Source: Streptomyces populi (GTDB lineage: Bacteria; Actinomycetota; Actinomycetes; Streptomycetales; Streptomycetaceae). From it: a DNA stretch of 64,000 nucleotides. Position 1 is the stretch's first letter; every line of letters begins with the position of its first letter. Under the pieces are notes generated by a model. That model ran no database searches. It was not told the origin of the DNA and saw only the letters and a program-made list of their open reading frames with translations. A program made the translations under genes and the position numbers. Of the stretch, positions 17,482 through 25,783 are shown piece after piece. Location of the stretch: positions 148,177 to 212,176 of the forward strand of contig NZ_KZ626842.1 in the NCBI RefSeq assembly GCF_002911015.1. The letters run 5' to 3'.

Positions 17482-18315
17482 ATGATCGACACCACCCGCA
17501 CGGACGTCCCGGAGGGCGAGGAGCGGCTCCGCCTCGAAGTCGAGGACGGGATCGGCGTACTGACCCTGTGCCGGCCGGCGAAGCTCAACGCGTGGAGCTG
17601 GGAGTCCACCCGCCAACTCGGCCTGTTCGCCGACCGGATCCGCTTCGACCCCTCGGTCCGGGCGGTGCTGCTGCGGGCCGAGGGGCGTGCCTTCTGCGCC
17701 GGGATCGACGTGAGCGCCCCGGGCGGCGCGATCACCGGCCGCTCGGGTGCCGAGCGTGCCCGCGCCTACTACGAGGGCATCCGCTGGGCCCACGAGCGCT
17801 TCGCGGCCTTCGCGCGGCTGCCGCAGCCCGTCGTCGCGGCCGTCCAGGGCCACTGCCTCGGCTTCGGGTTCGAGCTGGCGCTGATGGCGGACCTCAGGAT
17901 CGCCTCCCGCGACGCCGTGTTCGCCCTGCCCGAGGTCCAGCTGGGACTCGCCGTCGATGCCGGCGGGGACCTGCGGATCGCCCGCGAGGCGGGGGCGGGG
18001 TGGGCGAAGTTCCTCGCGCTGACCGGGAGGCGGCTGGACGCCACGACGGCCGAACGCCTGAACCTCGTCCAACTCGTGGTGGAGAAGCCCGAGCTGGACG
18101 AGACGGCTCGAACCGTCGCCGCGGAGATCGCGGCGAACGCGCCGCTCGCCGTGCAGGGCGTCAAGCACGACATCGACGCCTACGCCGAAGCCCCCGTGAC
18201 CGCGGCGCTCGACCGGACCGCCCTGTCGGCCGCGCTCACCCTCGCCTCCGACGACGCGGCGGAGGGGTACGCGGCCAGGGGCGCCCGCCGCGCGCCCCGC
18301 TTCGAGGGGAAGTGA
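17482..18315 (+). CDS. Enoyl-CoA hydratase/isomerase (crotonase) family protein
   Basis: 277-residue crotonase-fold protein. Oxyanion-hole segments RAFCAGIDVSA and VQGHCLGFGFELALMADLRIAS are present, and FALPEVQLGLAVDAGGDLRIAR follows. In true hydratases two Glu act as general acid/base. Here PEVQLGL retains the Glu, but the first position is within GFGFELAL, as is common in this family, so the exact reaction is uncertain. ATG at 17482 follows a GGGGG tract that lies within the long palindrome. Neighbouring DECR-like SDR (19290-20240) hints at acyl-CoA degradation, though it is on the other strand. Confidence 0.87.
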   Translation: MIDTTRTDVPEGEERLRLEVEDGIGVLTLCRPAKLNAWSWESTRQLGLFADRIRFDPSVRAVLLRAEGRAFCAGIDVSAPGGAITGRSGAERARAYYEGIRWAHERFAAFARLPQPVVAAVQGHCLGFGFELALMADLRIASRDAVFALPEVQLGLAVDAGGDLRIAREAGAGWAKFLALTGRRLDATTAERLNLVQLVVEKPELDETARTVAAEIAANAPLAVQGVKHDIDAYAEAPVTAALDRTALSAALTLASDDAAEGYAARGARRAPRFEGK

Positions 18316-18366
18316 CCCACGTGTTTTGATCGGTCACTGTTGCGTAGGACGAGACAGGGGGGACCG

Positions 18367-19272
18367 ATGCACGACAGCGAACTTCTCGCGGACGAGTTCG
18401 AGGAGCACCGGGGCCGGCTGCGGGCGGTGGCCTACCGGATGCTGGGATCGCTCAGCGAGGCGGACGACGCGGTCCAGGAGACGTGGCTGAAGCTCGGCCG
18501 CACCGACGTGGGCGAGATCAAGAACCTGGGCGGCTGGCTGACCACCGTGACCGGCCGGGTGTGCCTGGACATGCTGCGCTCCCGCGCCGCGCGCCGCGAG
18601 GGCCCCCTGGAGCTCTCCGACACCTTCGTCCCCGACCCCGTGGTCAGCTCCCTGGACCGGATCGACCCCGAACAGGAGGTGCTGCTGGCCGACTCCGTCG
18701 GGCTCGCCCTCCTCGTCGTCCTGGAGACCCTGGAACCCGCCGAGCGGCTCGCCTTCGTGCTGCACGACATGTTCGCGGTGCCCTTCGACGACATCGCGCC
18801 CGTCGTGGGCCGCAACGCGGCCGCCACCCGCCAGCTCGCCAGCCGGGCCCGCCGCCGGGTCAAGGAGGCCGCCCCCGAGCCCGAGCGGGACGCCGTCCGG
18901 CAGCGGGAGGTCCTCGACGCGTTCCTCGCGGCGTCACGCGCGGGGGACTTCGAGGCGCTCGTCGCCGTCCTCGATCCCGATGTCGTGCTGCGCGCCGACG
19001 CGGGCGCGCTGGTCGGTGGCGTCACCGGGTCCAAGCTGCTGCGCGGTGCCGAGGCGGTGGCCCGGTCGGCGCTCGCCTTCCGCCGGTTCGCGGCGAGTTC
19101 GCGGCTCGTCCGGGTCAACGGGGAGGCGGGCGTCGTCGCGGTCGTGGACGGCCGGCCGCAGTCGGTCATGGCTGTCACCGTCGCCGACGGCAGGATCGTC
19201 GCGATGCACATCCTGGCCGACCCCGAACGGCTCGCCCGGCTGGGTCTCGCGGGGGAGGAGCCGGGAGAGTGA
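18367..19272 (+). CDS. ECF41-like RNA polymerase sigma factor with SnoaL-like C-terminal domain
   Basis: 301 residues. Residues about 5-75 form sigma region 2 (HRGRLRAVAYRMLGSLSEADDAVQETWL) and about 110-165 region 4 (LEPAERLAFVLHDMFAVPFDDIAPVVGRNAAATRQLASRARRRV). Residues about 180-300 form a SnoaL-like extension with DGRPQSVMAVTV and the NPDKL-related motif ADPERL. This layout is the ECF41 (SigJ-like) group, whose C-terminal domain contacts the core sigma and regulates it without a separate anti-sigma factor. ATG at 18367 has a GGGGGGA ribosome-binding site; an upstream in-frame start is possible. No typical partner gene is adjacent on the same strand. Confidence 0.9.
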   Translation: MHDSELLADEFEEHRGRLRAVAYRMLGSLSEADDAVQETWLKLGRTDVGEIKNLGGWLTTVTGRVCLDMLRSRAARREGPLELSDTFVPDPVVSSLDRIDPEQEVLLADSVGLALLVVLETLEPAERLAFVLHDMFAVPFDDIAPVVGRNAAATRQLASRARRRVKEAAPEPERDAVRQREVLDAFLAASRAGDFEALVAVLDPDVVLRADAGALVGGVTGSKLLRGAEAVARSALAFRRFAASSRLVRVNGEAGVVAVVDGRPQSVMAVTVADGRIVAMHILADPERLARLGLAGEEPGE

Positions 19273-19289
19273 GCGTCGGCGGATGACGG

Positions 19290-20240
19290 TCAGCCGGTGA
19301 AGGGACCACGCCCCAGCTGGTCCCGCACCGGCGTGACCGGCGGAGCGACCAGATCCCTGCGCTGCCAGTTGGCGCCGTCCACCACCAGGGTGTGACCGGT
19401 GATGAAACGGGCGTAGGGGGACGCCAGGAAGGTGGCGGCCCAGCCGAGTTCACGGGGCGCGCCGACGCGCAGGGCGGGCTGCCGCCGGCCGAGCGCGTCG
19501 CGCCCCCCGTCCTCCTCGCCGCCCGGGCCGCTCCTTCCGTCCTCCCCGGTTCGCCCGTCCCCGCCGTCCGCCGCGGCCCGTGCCAGATTGCCGCGGATGT
19601 CGTCCGTCATGTCCGCGTGCGGCATCAGCCCCGGCACCAGACCGTTGACCTGGATGCCGTACGGCCCCCACTCGACGGCCAGGGTCCGCACGAGGCTCTC
19701 CACGCCCGCCTTGGCCGCCGCGCTGTGCGCGAAACCGGGGCCGCCGGTCCAGGCGTAGGACGCGCCGACGTCGATGACCGACCCCGGTGTGCCCGCCGCC
19801 AGATGCCGTCTTCCGAACTCACGGGTCATCAGGAACGTTCCCGTGAGGGTGATGTCGACGACCGCCTGCCAGGCGTTGGGGGACATGTCCTCGGTGGGGA
19901 CGGGGAAGTTGGCGGCCGCGTTGTTGACCAGCACGTCGGGCAGCGCGCATCCGTCGAACACCTCACAGATGCGCTTCGGGTCCCGGATGTCGCAGACGGC
20001 GGATGTGACGCGGGTGCCCAGCTTCGCCAACTCGGCCCGTGCGGGCGCGAGATGCCGCTCGCGACGGCTGACGATCAGGAGGTCGGCGCCCAGCCGGGCG
20101 AACTCCGCCGCGATCGCCCTCCCGAGTCCGGTGCCGCCACCGGTGACCAGCACCAGCGAGCCGTCGTACGTCCCGGCCGGCAGCGCGCTCGAGCCCAGCG
20201 GGGGAGGGGCGGGAAGACCGGGGAACACCGTGGAGTCCAT
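19290..20240 (-). CDS. 2,4-dienoyl-CoA reductase-like SDR lacking the catalytic Tyr
   Basis: About 316 residues, short-chain dehydrogenase with cofactor loop VTGGGTGLGRAIAAEF, NNAAANF and C-terminal GHTLVVDGANW. At the usual YxxxK site it has SAAAK, so Tyr is replaced by Ser as in peroxisomal/bacterial 2,4-dienoyl-CoA reductases; AVEWGPYGIQVNGLVPG also fits that group. It would reduce dienoyl-CoA with NADPH. A Gly/Asp/Arg-rich insertion (about residues 245-280) interrupts the substrate loop. Start is uncertain: ATG at 20240 (MDSTVFPGLPAPP) is chosen as nearest the fold; ATG at 20318 is possible. Confidence 0.78.
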   Translation of the reverse strand: MDSTVFPGLPAPPPLGSSALPAGTYDGSLVLVTGGGTGLGRAIAAEFARLGADLLIVSRRERHLAPARAELAKLGTRVTSAVCDIRDPKRICEVFDGCALPDVLVNNAAANFPVPTEDMSPNAWQAVVDITLTGTFLMTREFGRRHLAAGTPGSVIDVGASYAWTGGPGFAHSAAAKAGVESLVRTLAVEWGPYGIQVNGLVPGLMPHADMTDDIRGNLARAAADGGDGRTGEDGRSGPGGEEDGGRDALGRRQPALRVGAPRELGWAATFLASPYARFITGHTLVVDGANWQRRDLVAPPVTPVRDQLGRGPFTG

Positions 20241-20366
20241 GGCGGACTCGATACCCGGAGTCGCCGCCGGACATCCGGGCAGGGCGCGCCGGGAACCCTC
20301 GCGAGCGCTCTCGGACATCACGTGGGCGCGGTTCGGGGACCGCCGCGGCTGAGTAGGCTGGAACCC

Positions 20367-21260
20367 ATGCACGAGAACGGCAGCACATCCTCCGAGCCCC
20401 GAACCGAAACCCGGACGGAACCGCGAACGGAACCGCGGACCGATCCGCGGACCGGGCTACGGGCCGACTGCGGCCGGTGTTTCGGACTGTGCTGCGTCGC
20501 CCTGCCCTTCGCCCGCTCGGCCGACTTCGCGATCGACAAGGGCGCGGGTGAACCCTGCCCGAACCTGCGGAGCGACTCCCGGTGCGGCATCCACGACAGG
20601 CTGCGGGATACGGGCTTCACGGGCTGCACGGTCTACGACTGCTTCGGCGCCGGGCAGCAGGTCTCCCAGGTGATCTTCGGCGGAGTGGACTGGCGCTCGG
20701 GGACCCAGGAGCGCGCCCGGAGCATGTTCGACGTGTTCCCCGTCGTGCGCCACCTCCACGAACTGCTCTGGTACCTGAACGAGACGCTGACGCTCCCCGC
20801 CGCGCGTCCGGTGCACGCCGACGTCCGGCGCCTGATCTCCACGACCGAGCGCCTCACCCGGGGCACCCCGGAGGACCTGGCCGCGCTGGACGTCGGCGCG
20901 CACCGGCAGAAGGCCGGCGAGCTGCTGCTGCGGGCCAGTGAGCTCGTCCGGGCGGGGACCGGCGGAGGCAGGAGGAAGGACCGGCGCGGCGCGGATCTGA
21001 TGGGAGCCCGCCTCAAGGGCGCCGACCTGCGGGGCGCGAGCCTGCGCGGAACCCTGCTCATCGCCGCCGATCTCACCGGGGCCGATCTGCGCGGCGCCGA
21101 TCTGCTCGGCGCCGACCTCCGGGACACCGACCTCACCGACGCCGACCTGACCGGGGCCCTCTTCCTCACCCAGCCGCAGCTGAACGCGGCCCGCGGCAGC
21201 GCAGGCACCCGGCTCCCGGACTCGGTCGTCCGGCCCGGCCACTGGACCTCCCGGGGCTGA
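20367..21260 (+). CDS. Cysteine-cluster (YkgJ-like) and pentapeptide-repeat protein
   Basis: 297 residues. An N-terminal Arg/Thr/Glu/Pro repeat (TETRTEPRTEPRTDPRT, residues about 11-27) precedes a cysteine cluster CGRCFGLCC with further Cys in GEPCPNLR, SRCGIHD, GCTVYDCFG, a pattern of putative metal-chelating YkgJ-type domains. A helical middle section follows, then about ten pentapeptide repeats (GADLxGA type, residues about 210-270) expected to form a right-handed beta-helix. ATG at 20367 follows GGAAC. No enzymatic role is assigned. The combination suggests metal binding coupled to a protein- or DNA-mimic interaction surface. Confidence 0.75.
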   Translation: MHENGSTSSEPRTETRTEPRTEPRTDPRTGLRADCGRCFGLCCVALPFARSADFAIDKGAGEPCPNLRSDSRCGIHDRLRDTGFTGCTVYDCFGAGQQVSQVIFGGVDWRSGTQERARSMFDVFPVVRHLHELLWYLNETLTLPAARPVHADVRRLISTTERLTRGTPEDLAALDVGAHRQKAGELLLRASELVRAGTGGGRRKDRRGADLMGARLKGADLRGASLRGTLLIAADLTGADLRGADLLGADLRDTDLTDADLTGALFLTQPQLNAARGSAGTRLPDSVVRPGHWTSRG

Positions 21261-21373
21261 ACGGGGTTCTCGGGCCCGAAGCCGGTCCCCGGCGCGGGCG
21301 AAGGCCGTACGGTCCTTCGCGCCGACCGGGTCGGCCGGGCCCGGGCCCGGGGCGACCCGGCCGTCACCGGCCC

Positions 21374-22855
21374 TCAGCCGACGGCGCGGGCCGAGCCGGC
21401 CTCGCGCCCCGGCACCACCGGCGGGCGCCGTTCGAGGTGCAGGCGCAGGCCCTCCGGCATCAGGGTCAGCCGCTCGGCCACCCGCAGCCGGTAGCCGGGG
21501 TCGGGCCGCAGGTCGTAGCGGCGCAGCAGCAGTCCGAGGACCAGGGTCGCCTCGTGCAGCGCGAACTGGCGGCCGATGCAGGCGCGCGCCCCGGTGCCGA
21601 ACGGCTTGAAGGTGTGCGCGGGCCGGGCCCGTACCGCCTTCGCGTCGAAGCGGTCCGGGTCGAAGTCCTCCGCGTCGGCGCCCCACACCTGCGGGTCGCG
21701 GTGCAGCAGCGCGGTCAGTACCAGCGCCCACGCCCCCCGGCGCATCGGGTGGACTCCGCCGAGCACGGTGTCCTGCCGGGCCTCGCGGGCGAACGCCGGA
21801 GCCGTCGGCCACAGGCGCAGCGACTCGTCGAGGACCCGGCGGACGTGGCGCAGCTTGGCCACCTGCTCGTAGTCGGGCCGGTCCGTGCCGCCCCAGACCC
21901 GTTCGACCTCGGCGCGGGCACGGGCGGCGGCCTCCGGGTGCCGGGAGAGGTAGTGCAGGGCGAAGGACAGGGCGCCGGAGGTCGTCTCGTGGCCGGCGAT
22001 CAGGAAGGTGATGACCTGGCGGCGGATGTTCTCGGGGGTCAGCCGCTCCCCGGTCCCGGGGTGCGCCGTCTCCAGCATGCGGTCGAGCAGGTCGCCCTCG
22101 CCGCCGCCGCTCCGGCGGGAGGCCACCACGGCGTCGACCGTGCGGTTGAGGTACGCCATGTCCGCCGCGTTGCGCCGGGACGCTCCGCGCAGCAGGAGCG
22201 GGGCCAGCGGGACCGGGACGACGTTGAGGCGCTGCGCGTAGGTCAGCGTGCCCACCATCGCGTTCACGAAGGGGTGCGGCCGGGAGCGCTCGAAGGAGGC
22301 GAAGTCATGGCCGAAGCCGGTCCTGGCGATCGTCTCCAGCGTCAGTTTCGTCATGTCGCCGGGCACGTCCACCGCGCGGCCCGCGGTCTGCTCCCGGTCC
22401 CAGTGGTCCGTCAGCCGCCCGGCCACGTCCAGCATCATCGGGTGGTAGCCCGCCATGGCCTCGCGGCTGAAGCCGGGGGCCAGGACGTCGTGCGCCAGCT
22501 GCCAGTTGGGCTCGTGGTTGTAGGCGGTGAACAGTCCGTCCCCGGCGACCGGACGGAGGTTGGCGACTCCCAGGCCCACGTGCTTGGCGAACCGCGACTC
22601 GTCGGCCAGTTCGGCGGCGAGGTCCGCTCCCCAGACGAAGACGATCTCGTTGCGGAAGGCCCGGCGCCGGAAGATCGGTCCGAGCTCCCTCCCGAACCTC
22701 ATGGAGTCCTGGAGCGGGGAACGGACGCTCGCGCCGAGCACATCGCCGACCAGCGGGACGCGGCGCGGCGGGTGCGGAATGCGGTGCAGCTCCGGCCAGC
22801 CCAGCTCCGCGCTGCGGAACCCCTTGGCCCGAGCCGCCTCCTTCGTCTCCGCCAT
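21374..22855 (-). CDS. Cytochrome P450, CYP102-type heme domain without fused reductase
   Basis: 493-residue P450. The heme loop FGTGARACIGRQ carries the Cys ligand. The I-helix is AGHETTS and the ExxR motif is in DESLRLWP. The N-terminal half closely follows the P450-BM3 heme domain, including AGDGLFTAYNHEPNW (the Phe equivalent to BM3 F87), GYHPMMLDVA and DMTKLTLETIARTGF. CYP102 enzymes hydroxylate fatty acids near the terminus, but this one ends after the heme domain and would need a separate reductase. ATG at 22855 has AAGGGAG upstream. It is divergent from a TetR gene, its likely regulator. Confidence 0.9.
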   Translation of the reverse strand: MAETKEAARAKGFRSAELGWPELHRIPHPPRRVPLVGDVLGASVRSPLQDSMRFGRELGPIFRRRAFRNEIVFVWGADLAAELADESRFAKHVGLGVANLRPVAGDGLFTAYNHEPNWQLAHDVLAPGFSREAMAGYHPMMLDVAGRLTDHWDREQTAGRAVDVPGDMTKLTLETIARTGFGHDFASFERSRPHPFVNAMVGTLTYAQRLNVVPVPLAPLLLRGASRRNAADMAYLNRTVDAVVASRRSGGGEGDLLDRMLETAHPGTGERLTPENIRRQVITFLIAGHETTSGALSFALHYLSRHPEAAARARAEVERVWGGTDRPDYEQVAKLRHVRRVLDESLRLWPTAPAFAREARQDTVLGGVHPMRRGAWALVLTALLHRDPQVWGADAEDFDPDRFDAKAVRARPAHTFKPFGTGARACIGRQFALHEATLVLGLLLRRYDLRPDPGYRLRVAERLTLMPEGLRLHLERRPPVVPGREAGSARAVG

Positions 22856-22901
22856 GACGCCAACTCCCTTGTGGATCGGGCAGGTCGAGTCTGTTGTACG
22901 T

Positions 22902-22921
22902 GAGTTCAATAGTGGAGTTCA
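22902..22921. promoter_or_regulatory. Direct repeat GAGTTCA in the P450/TetR divergent spacer
   Basis: Two GAGTTCA copies (22902-22908 and 22915-22921), 13 bp apart, lie in the 108-bp spacer. On the minus strand CTGAAC and TACAAC are spaced about 18 bp and could serve as the P450 promoter. A TetR operator here is plausible, but no strong palindrome is seen. Confidence 0.35.
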
Positions 22922-22963
22922 GTCTGGTCCCGTTGCTGAACCGGCGTCAAGTAAAGTGCGGGC

Positions 22964-23572
22964 ATGACGGGGAAGCGGGGGGAGCGCGCACGCCGCCGGC
23001 TCAGCACCGGGGAGCGCCGGGAGCAACTGCTGTCGGTCGGCGCCCGCCTGTTCTCGGAGAGCCCGTACGACGACGTCTGGATCGAGCAGGTCGCCGAGAT
23101 CGCCGGGGTCTCGCGCGGGCTCCTGTACCACTACTTCCCGACGAAGCGGGACTTCTTCGCCGCCGTCGTCGAGCGGGAGAGCGGGCGGATGCTGCGGATG
23201 ACCGCGGCGGTGCCCGGCGTCCCGGTGCGCGAGCAGCTCGGCGCGGGCCTGGACACCTTCCTCGGGTACGTGCAGGAGCACGCGCACGGGTTCCGCGCCT
23301 TCCACCGCGCCGACGCGGCCGGTGACCAGGCCGTGCGCAGGGTCTACCAGCAGGCGCTGGCCGCCCAGGAGCGGCAGATCCTCCAGGCGCTGGCCGCGGA
23401 TCCCGAGCTCGGCAGGTCCTTCGAGGACCGGCCCGAACTGCGTGTCGCGGTCCGCGGGTGGCTGGCCTTCACCACGGCCGTGTGCCTGGAGTGGCTCCGG
23501 GGCGCGGAGCTGACCCGCGAGCAGGTGCGGGATCTGTGCGCGCGGGCGCTGCTCGGCGCGATCACGCCCTGA
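22964..23572 (+). CDS. TetR/AcrR-family regulator
   Basis: 202 residues. The N-terminal helix-turn-helix domain (RREQLLSVGARLFSE, then IEQVAEIAGVSRGLLYHYFPTKRDFFAAVV) is typical TetR. The rest is an all-helical ligand-binding and dimerisation domain without close functional clues. Divergent arrangement with the CYP102-type P450 suggests it represses that gene and perhaps itself, responding to a hydrophobic substrate. ATG at 22964. Confidence 0.88.
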   Translation: MTGKRGERARRRLSTGERREQLLSVGARLFSESPYDDVWIEQVAEIAGVSRGLLYHYFPTKRDFFAAVVERESGRMLRMTAAVPGVPVREQLGAGLDTFLGYVQEHAHGFRAFHRADAAGDQAVRRVYQQALAAQERQILQALAADPELGRSFEDRPELRVAVRGWLAFTTAVCLEWLRGAELTREQVRDLCARALLGAITP

Positions 23573-23695
23573 ATCGCCCGGGGCTCCTCTTTCCCGTCTT
23601 CCCCGGTAGGTCCGGTTCCCTGGCGGGTCCGGATCCCGGCGGACGGTTCGCCGGTCGACGGTGCGTGGTTGGCGTACGCCCGGATCTTCGATAGG

Positions 23696-23714
23696 TTAGG
23701 CAAGCCTTACCTAA
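23696..23714. promoter_or_regulatory. Iron box (DtxR/DmdR-type operator) before DUF2470 gene
   Basis: TTAGGCAAGCCTTACCTAA matches 15 of 19 positions of the actinobacterial DmdR/DtxR consensus TTAGGTTAGGCTAACCTAA, with both TTAGG and CCTAA half sites intact. It ends just before the AAGGAGGA ribosome-binding site of the gene at 23726. This predicts repression when iron is sufficient. Confidence 0.8.
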
Positions 23715-23725
23715 GGAGGAAGCTG

Positions 23726-24451
23726 ATGGGTGACCGTCACACCTGGACGGCCGCGCCCGCCGCGGCGGAGCACGCCCGCTCGGTGCTCGCCGCGGCCTGG
23801 TCCTGCGCGGTGAGTGCCGAGGGCGGCCGGGAGGAGTTCGTCGGCTCGCACTCCGTCACCGAGGACGGCAGGGTGCTCCTGAGCGTGCCGGAGGACAGCG
23901 CGCTGTCGGCCGCGGCCGTCTGCTCGCCGCGCGGAGAGCCGTCCGCCGTCCTGGAGTTCGCCGACGTCGCGCCGGTTCCCGTACGGAACCGGATCCGGGC
24001 CCGGCTCTGGCTCGCCGGCTGGTTCGTCCCCGAGGACGGGCGGCTGTCGTTCCGCACCACCCGCGCGGTGCTGCGCCGGCCCGGCGGGACCGTGGTGGTC
24101 GACCTGGACGAACTGGCCTGCGCCCGGCCCGATCCGCTCGCCCTCGCCGAGGCCCACCTCCTCACCCATCTCGCCGACGCCCACCCGGACGCCGTCGAGC
24201 GGCTCACCCGTCTCGTCGAACCGGACAGTCTGCACGGCGCGGTGCGCGTCCAGCCCCTCGCCGTCGACCGCCACGGGCTCACCCTGCGCATCGAACGGGT
24301 GCGGGGCAACGGCGATGTGCGCCTGCCGTTCCACGCGCCCGCCGACGACGTGTCCCAGCTCACGGAGCGCATGCACGTCCTGCTCACGCAGGCGGGCCTC
24401 GCCTCCTGTCCCCGTCCCCTACAGCGGCAGCGCACAGACCGCGAGGGGTGA
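23726..24451 (+). CDS. DUF2470 / HugZ-like protein under iron control
   Basis: 241 residues. The N-terminal part (about 10-130) looks like a flavin-reductase/PNPOx-like split barrel (HARSVLAAAWSCAVSAEG, VRNRIRARLWLAGWF). The C-terminal part (DPLALAEAHLLTHLADAHPDAVERLTRLV onwards) is a DUF2470 domain. The pair is shared with HugZ-type heme-degrading proteins. The iron box over its promoter or leader supports a role in heme or iron handling, but heme oxygenase activity is not shown by sequence alone. ATG at 23726 has a near-perfect AAGGAGGA site. Its 3' end overlaps the convergent lactonase-like gene by 33 bp. Confidence 0.78.
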   Translation: MGDRHTWTAAPAAAEHARSVLAAAWSCAVSAEGGREEFVGSHSVTEDGRVLLSVPEDSALSAAAVCSPRGEPSAVLEFADVAPVPVRNRIRARLWLAGWFVPEDGRLSFRTTRAVLRRPGGTVVVDLDELACARPDPLALAEAHLLTHLADAHPDAVERLTRLVEPDSLHGAVRVQPLAVDRHGLTLRIERVRGNGDVRLPFHAPADDVSQLTERMHVLLTQAGLASCPRPLQRQRTDREG

Positions 24452-25672
24452 GGCGAACGGCTCGCCCGTGCGCCGGAGTCCGCCGCTCTCCTGGTCGACC
24501 TCGAAGACCGTGACCGTGCCGGAGCGCTGGTTGGCCGCGAACAGCAGCCGTCCGTCGGGCGAGAGGGCGATGTGACGCGGGAAGTCGCCGCCGACCGGCA
24601 CCGTGTCCAGCAGCCGCAGCCGGGCGCCGCCCGCCTCGATCGCGTACCGCGTCAGGCTGTCGTGGCCCCGGTTGGCGAGGAACGCGTACGAACCGTTCGG
24701 CGTGACCAGGAGCTGCGCGGGGTAATTCGTGCCGCCTCCCGTGCCTGTGGACTGCGGCTCACCCACCGAGAGGCGGCCGGTCGCCGGGTCGTAGCCGCAG
24801 ACCGTCACCGTGTCGGCCACCTCGTCGGCGAGATAGGCGTACCGGCCGCCGGGGTGGAACGTGAGGTGGCGCGGGCCCGCACCTGGCCTCGTCCGCGCCC
24901 GGGAGACCTCGGTGAGCGTGCCCCGGGTCTCGTCGAGGCGGTAGGTGTACACCGTGTCGGTGCCCAGGTCGACGGCGAGCAGGTGCCCGCCGTCCGGGGC
25001 CGTGACGAACTGGTGCGCGTGCGGGCCCTGCTGACCGGGGCCGGGGGCCGGGGACGTGTGCGCGACCAGGTCGGTGCGCTCGCCGAGCGCGCCCGAGGCG
25101 CCGACGGGATGCACCGCGACGCTCCCCGAGGCGTAGTTCGCGCTCAGCAGCCAGCGGCCGCTCGGATGCACGGACAGATGGCAGGGACCCGCGCCACCGG
25201 TGGAGCGGCTGCCGAGCACCTCGTTCTCCGGGAGGCGGACGGCCGTCACCGCGCCCGCGGTCTGCTCGTCGACGGCGTACAGCGTCCGGCCGTCCGGATG
25301 CACCGCGAGGAAGGAGGGGTTCTCGACGCCCGTCACCACGCCGCCGCCGGTGATCTCGCCGGTCGCGGGGTCGTACGCGGCGACACCGATCCCCTTCCCG
25401 CCGCCGTCGCCCGAGGTGTAGGTGCCCAGGAACAGCGGCCGCGGACCGGAGCGGGCGGCCGGGGACGACGGTGCCGACGGGGCCGCGGACGCGGAAGCCG
25501 AGGGACCGGCCGGCGGCGTCTTCGGGAGCGGCGGCGTCACGGCGGGGTCCTTCCGGGGCGCCGCGCACGCCGGGACCGCCGCGATCGCGGCGGCACCCGC
25601 CAGCGCGCCGACGAAGCGGCGTCTGCTCCAGTCGCCGCCCGCTCCGCGCGACGGCCGTGCACCACTGTTCAT
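24419..25672 (-). CDS. Exported lactonase-family (YbhE/Pgl-like) beta-propeller lipoprotein
   Basis: 417 residues with a Tat-type signal (WSRRRFVGALAGAAAIAAVPAC), the Cys being a probable lipobox, then an Ala/Pro/Ser-rich linker to residue about 80. The remainder is a seven-bladed propeller of the 6-phosphogluconolactonase (YbhE) family: LFLGTYTSGDGGGKGIGV, ENPSFLAVHPDGRTLYAV, GPCHLSVHPSGRWLLSANYASGSV, GPRHLTFHPGGRYAYLADE and DFPRHIALSPDGRLLFAANQRSGTV. Cytosolic family members hydrolyse 6-phosphogluconolactone; an exported one probably acts on another lactone or has a binding role. ATG at 25672. Confidence 0.85.
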   Translation of the reverse strand: MNSGARPSRGAGGDWSRRRFVGALAGAAAIAAVPACAAPRKDPAVTPPLPKTPPAGPSASASAAPSAPSSPAARSGPRPLFLGTYTSGDGGGKGIGVAAYDPATGEITGGGVVTGVENPSFLAVHPDGRTLYAVDEQTAGAVTAVRLPENEVLGSRSTGGAGPCHLSVHPSGRWLLSANYASGSVAVHPVGASGALGERTDLVAHTSPAPGPGQQGPHAHQFVTAPDGGHLLAVDLGTDTVYTYRLDETRGTLTEVSRARTRPGAGPRHLTFHPGGRYAYLADEVADTVTVCGYDPATGRLSVGEPQSTGTGGGTNYPAQLLVTPNGSYAFLANRGHDSLTRYAIEAGGARLRLLDTVPVGGDFPRHIALSPDGRLLFAANQRSGTVTVFEVDQESGGLRRTGEPFASPLAVCALPL

Positions 25673-25783
25673 GCCTGCACCCCGGAGTGTCGATCGCCTA
25701 GGCCTGGACGGCCACCTTGGCGTGCGGCACCCCGGAAGTGCAAGAAAGGCCCCGTGCGTCGCGCCGGGCGTTACGCACGGCGG

